DNA of 32,927 nt. It comes from Leucobacter sp. UBA1945. GTDB taxonomy: Bacteria > Actinomycetota > Actinomycetes > Actinomycetales > Microbacteriaceae. Below the pieces are notes generated by a model. That model saw nothing but the letters and a program-made list of their open reading frames with translations. It was not told where the DNA came from and ran no database searches. Location of the stretch: positions 457 through 33,383 of the forward strand of contig DDEV01000086.1 of assembly GCA_002336855.1 (NCBI GenBank), in the 5' to 3' direction. Shown here in pieces: positions 31,492 to 32,927 of this stretch; within the stretch, counting starts at the first letter, position 1; each line of letters starts with the position of its first letter. The position numbers and the translations under genes were made by a program.

Positions 31492-31517
31492 CGCTGTGAA
31501 GAATGTGCTTCACGGCG
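31492..31517 (+). other. 5'-UTR stem-loop of the cell-wall protein gene
   Basis: CGCTGTGAAG pairs with CTTCACGGCG (10 bp, one G-T pair) around a 6-nt loop. By the predicted start site it would form at the very 5' end of the mRNA, as in stems that protect abundant messages from decay. Confidence 0.5.
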
Positions 31518-31541
31518 ATTTCACTACATGGGGGAAGTGCA

Positions 31542-32927
31542 ATGAAATTGCGGAGGATCATGGCGGCTGCGACCGCCTCAGCCCTGGCCGTTGGCGGCCT
31601 CATGCTCGGGGGCTCGGCCGCGATTGCTGCGCCGAGTGGTGTCGAGTGGGTGCCAGTAGGAACCATCGCTCTGACCGACGCTTCTACGGAAGGCACCCTA
31701 TACAACCAGTGGCACTTCGACCCCGATCACTCGGCTGGTGCGTCGCAGGCGCCGAACGGCCTGCTCGTATCGGGCAGCGGCGACGCGCTTGTGATGCTGG
31801 GTAACGGCAACGACGTTGCAAAGACTAACCCGGCTTCACAGCCCGATAGCACTTCGCTTATCGACCTTGCGAACAGTCTCTGGGTCGTGTCTTCTGACGA
31901 CTCGAAGGTTTCGTACCAGATCCCTGTCTTCTACAACTACACCACAGGCTGGAAGTACACGACGCTGCGCCACAACGCGGCAGATCCGAGCGATGTCTGG
32001 ACGACCTCGGGCGCTATTAGCGGCACCTACGCCGCAAACGCTTCGGCTCCGCTGAGCGACCTGATTGCCGCGTTGAACCTCGCCCAGAACGACGCCCGAG
32101 CCATCGGCGCAGGTTTCATTGTGCAAAACCCTGGAGCTGACGTGCTCGTATCTTCGTTCACTTCGCTTCGCGCAGAGGGCTACGTCACGACGAAGTTCTA
32201 CGAGCCCGGCCCCGTCGATCTGGTGAGCACCAGCGCCCTCGGCGAGTTCGTACACTCGGACGACATCAATGCAGACGAGACCACCTACCCCGGTTGGCAC
32301 CAGGGTTCGAGCGGCGCGAACCTCGGCACCTACACCTCGGTCGAGAGCGGCGCGACGGTGAGCGGCCTGCAGGTGACGGGCAAGTCGCAGATTCTCAACG
32401 GCTTCGCCCCCGAGAACTTCCTTGACAACAACCTGCTCCAGGTTCTCTTCGCTGGTGTCTCGGTGAACGGTGTGCCGGCAGGCGACGCGGTTGGATACAC
32501 CTTCCAGGTTCCGATCTTCTTCTACGCTGATGGCGTGATCGGCCAGCAGTTCACTACGCTCCGTGCGGCTGTGCCCCAGGACGGCGTCATTACCCCTGAG
32601 CTTGAGTGGACGGCGTCGCGAGCAATCGGCCCGATCCCCGCTGGCACGGTCGGTACTCTGTGGGAACTGCTTGACGGTGCGAGCAGCTATCAGGTGCTTG
32701 GTTACGGCGCCTACATTGAGTCCGGTAGCGTGCTGCTGCAGAGCATCACCTTCAACGGCCTCACCACGAGCTTCGTGAAGCAGCCTGCACCTGCGCCGGC
32801 CCCCGCGCCGAAGCCCGGGGGGCCGCAGCCAATCGCGAACACCGGTGCAGGCGACGCCACACCGATGATCGGCATGGCAGCACTGGCGCTGCTCGCGCTC
32901 GGTGGGGTCACCCTCGCGGTTCGCTGC
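31542..32927 (+). CDS. Secreted, sortase-anchored cell-surface protein, 3' end cut by window
   Basis: At least 462 residues, with no stop before the window end. A Sec signal peptide (about 1-30: MKLRRIMAAATASALAVGG then a hydrophobic stretch ending AIAA) precedes two related domains, about 33-210 and 250-405. They share the pattern hydrophobic-PVFY/PIFFY, then TTLR, then W..SRAI/SGAISG, then a strand-rich end. A Pro/Ala linker (414-428), the sorting motif IANTG (431-435) and a membrane helix (442-460) complete a cell-wall anchor; IANTG resembles the LAXTG signals used by class E sortases. GGGGAAG lies upstream of the ATG. I do not recognise the domains; an adhesin or surface-layer role is a guess. 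Confidence 0.85.
   Translation, partial: MKLRRIMAAATASALAVGGLMLGGSAAIAAPSGVEWVPVGTIALTDASTEGTLYNQWHFDPDHSAGASQAPNGLLVSGSGDALVMLGNGNDVAKTNPASQPDSTSLIDLANSLWVVSSDDSKVSYQIPVFYNYTTGWKYTTLRHNAADPSDVWTTSGAISGTYAANASAPLSDLIAALNLAQNDARAIGAGFIVQNPGADVLVSSFTSLRAEGYVTTKFYEPGPVDLVSTSALGEFVHSDDINADETTYPGWHQGSSGANLGTYTSVESGATVSGLQVTGKSQILNGFAPENFLDNNLLQVLFAGVSVNGVPAGDAVGYTFQVPIFFYADGVIGQQFTTLRAAVPQDGVITPELEWTASRAIGPIPAGTVGTLWELLDGASSYQVLGYGAYIESGSVLLQSITFNGLTTSFVKQPAPAPAPAPKPGGPQPIANTGAGDATPMIGMAALALLALGGVTLAVRC

Overview
The window is a GC-rich bacterial chromosome segment with dense, short-spaced genes and many GTG starts. The gene set points to a high-GC actinobacterium, most likely Microbacteriaceae (a Leucobacter-like organism is my best guess). 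Supporting points are a monomeric-type NADP isocitrate dehydrogenase, a CUT1 sugar ABC transporter without its own ATPase, an IANTG (LAXTG-like) cell-wall sorting signal, many apparently leaderless genes, and a palindromic repeat encoding a VEPVET peptide, which I associate with this group from memory. I see no insertion sequence, prophage block, tRNA, rRNA or CRISPR array.

Layout. (1) 1-2006: a truncated acyl-CoA carboxylase beta subunit and an acyl-CoA dehydrogenase are divergent around a perfect inverted repeat. (2) 2010-2737: a VapBC-type toxin-antitoxin pair. (3) 2752-9242: a DUF3556 membrane protein plus a phytoene-desaturase/PYROXD2-like FAD enzyme, then an acyl-CoA ligase plus a PucR-type regulator. 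Both transcription units begin with the same palindrome, GTGCAnnnTGCACAAT, so they look like one regulon for activating and oxidising an unknown lipid-like acid. This is the best candidate here for an undescribed system. (4) 9308-11830: a nuclease/phosphatase-fold protein behind a 12-codon, apparently leaderless leader ORF; a CsoR copper sensor; a RarD/EamA transporter; and a GNAT acetyltransferase. (5) 11951-21070: an amino-sugar locus. A ROK repressor, a sugar-binding lipoprotein, two permeases, a cytoplasmic GH3 NagZ-type hexosaminidase and a ROK kinase lie on the minus strand. nagB and nagA diverge from the repressor. Together they would import, cleave, phosphorylate, deacetylate and deaminate GlcNAc-containing sugars to fructose-6-phosphate. 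(6) 21177-25636: isocitrate dehydrogenase, a very long hairpin, a luciferase-like monooxygenase, a lipoprotein and a YrdB-like membrane protein. (7) 25771-28596: an NfeD-like protein, a flotillin and a PH-domain membrane protein, a membrane-microdomain module. (8) 28618-29961: a solitary YqaJ-like nuclease and an orphan OmpR-family response regulator start 33 bp apart. (9) 29962-31343: an L10 leader with an intrinsic terminator, rplJ, rplL and a terminator. (10) 31542-end: a secreted cell-wall-anchored protein with two related domains, cut off by the window end.

A theme across the window is initiation mode. Several genes, most of them regulators (the antitoxin, CsoR, the ROK repressor, the response regulator, also nagB, GNAT and the small leader ORF), have a TAnnnT-like -10 hexamer 6-7 nt before the start codon and no usable Shine-Dalgarno sequence, as expected for leaderless mRNAs. 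Most metabolic and structural genes have clear purine-rich ribosome binding sites.
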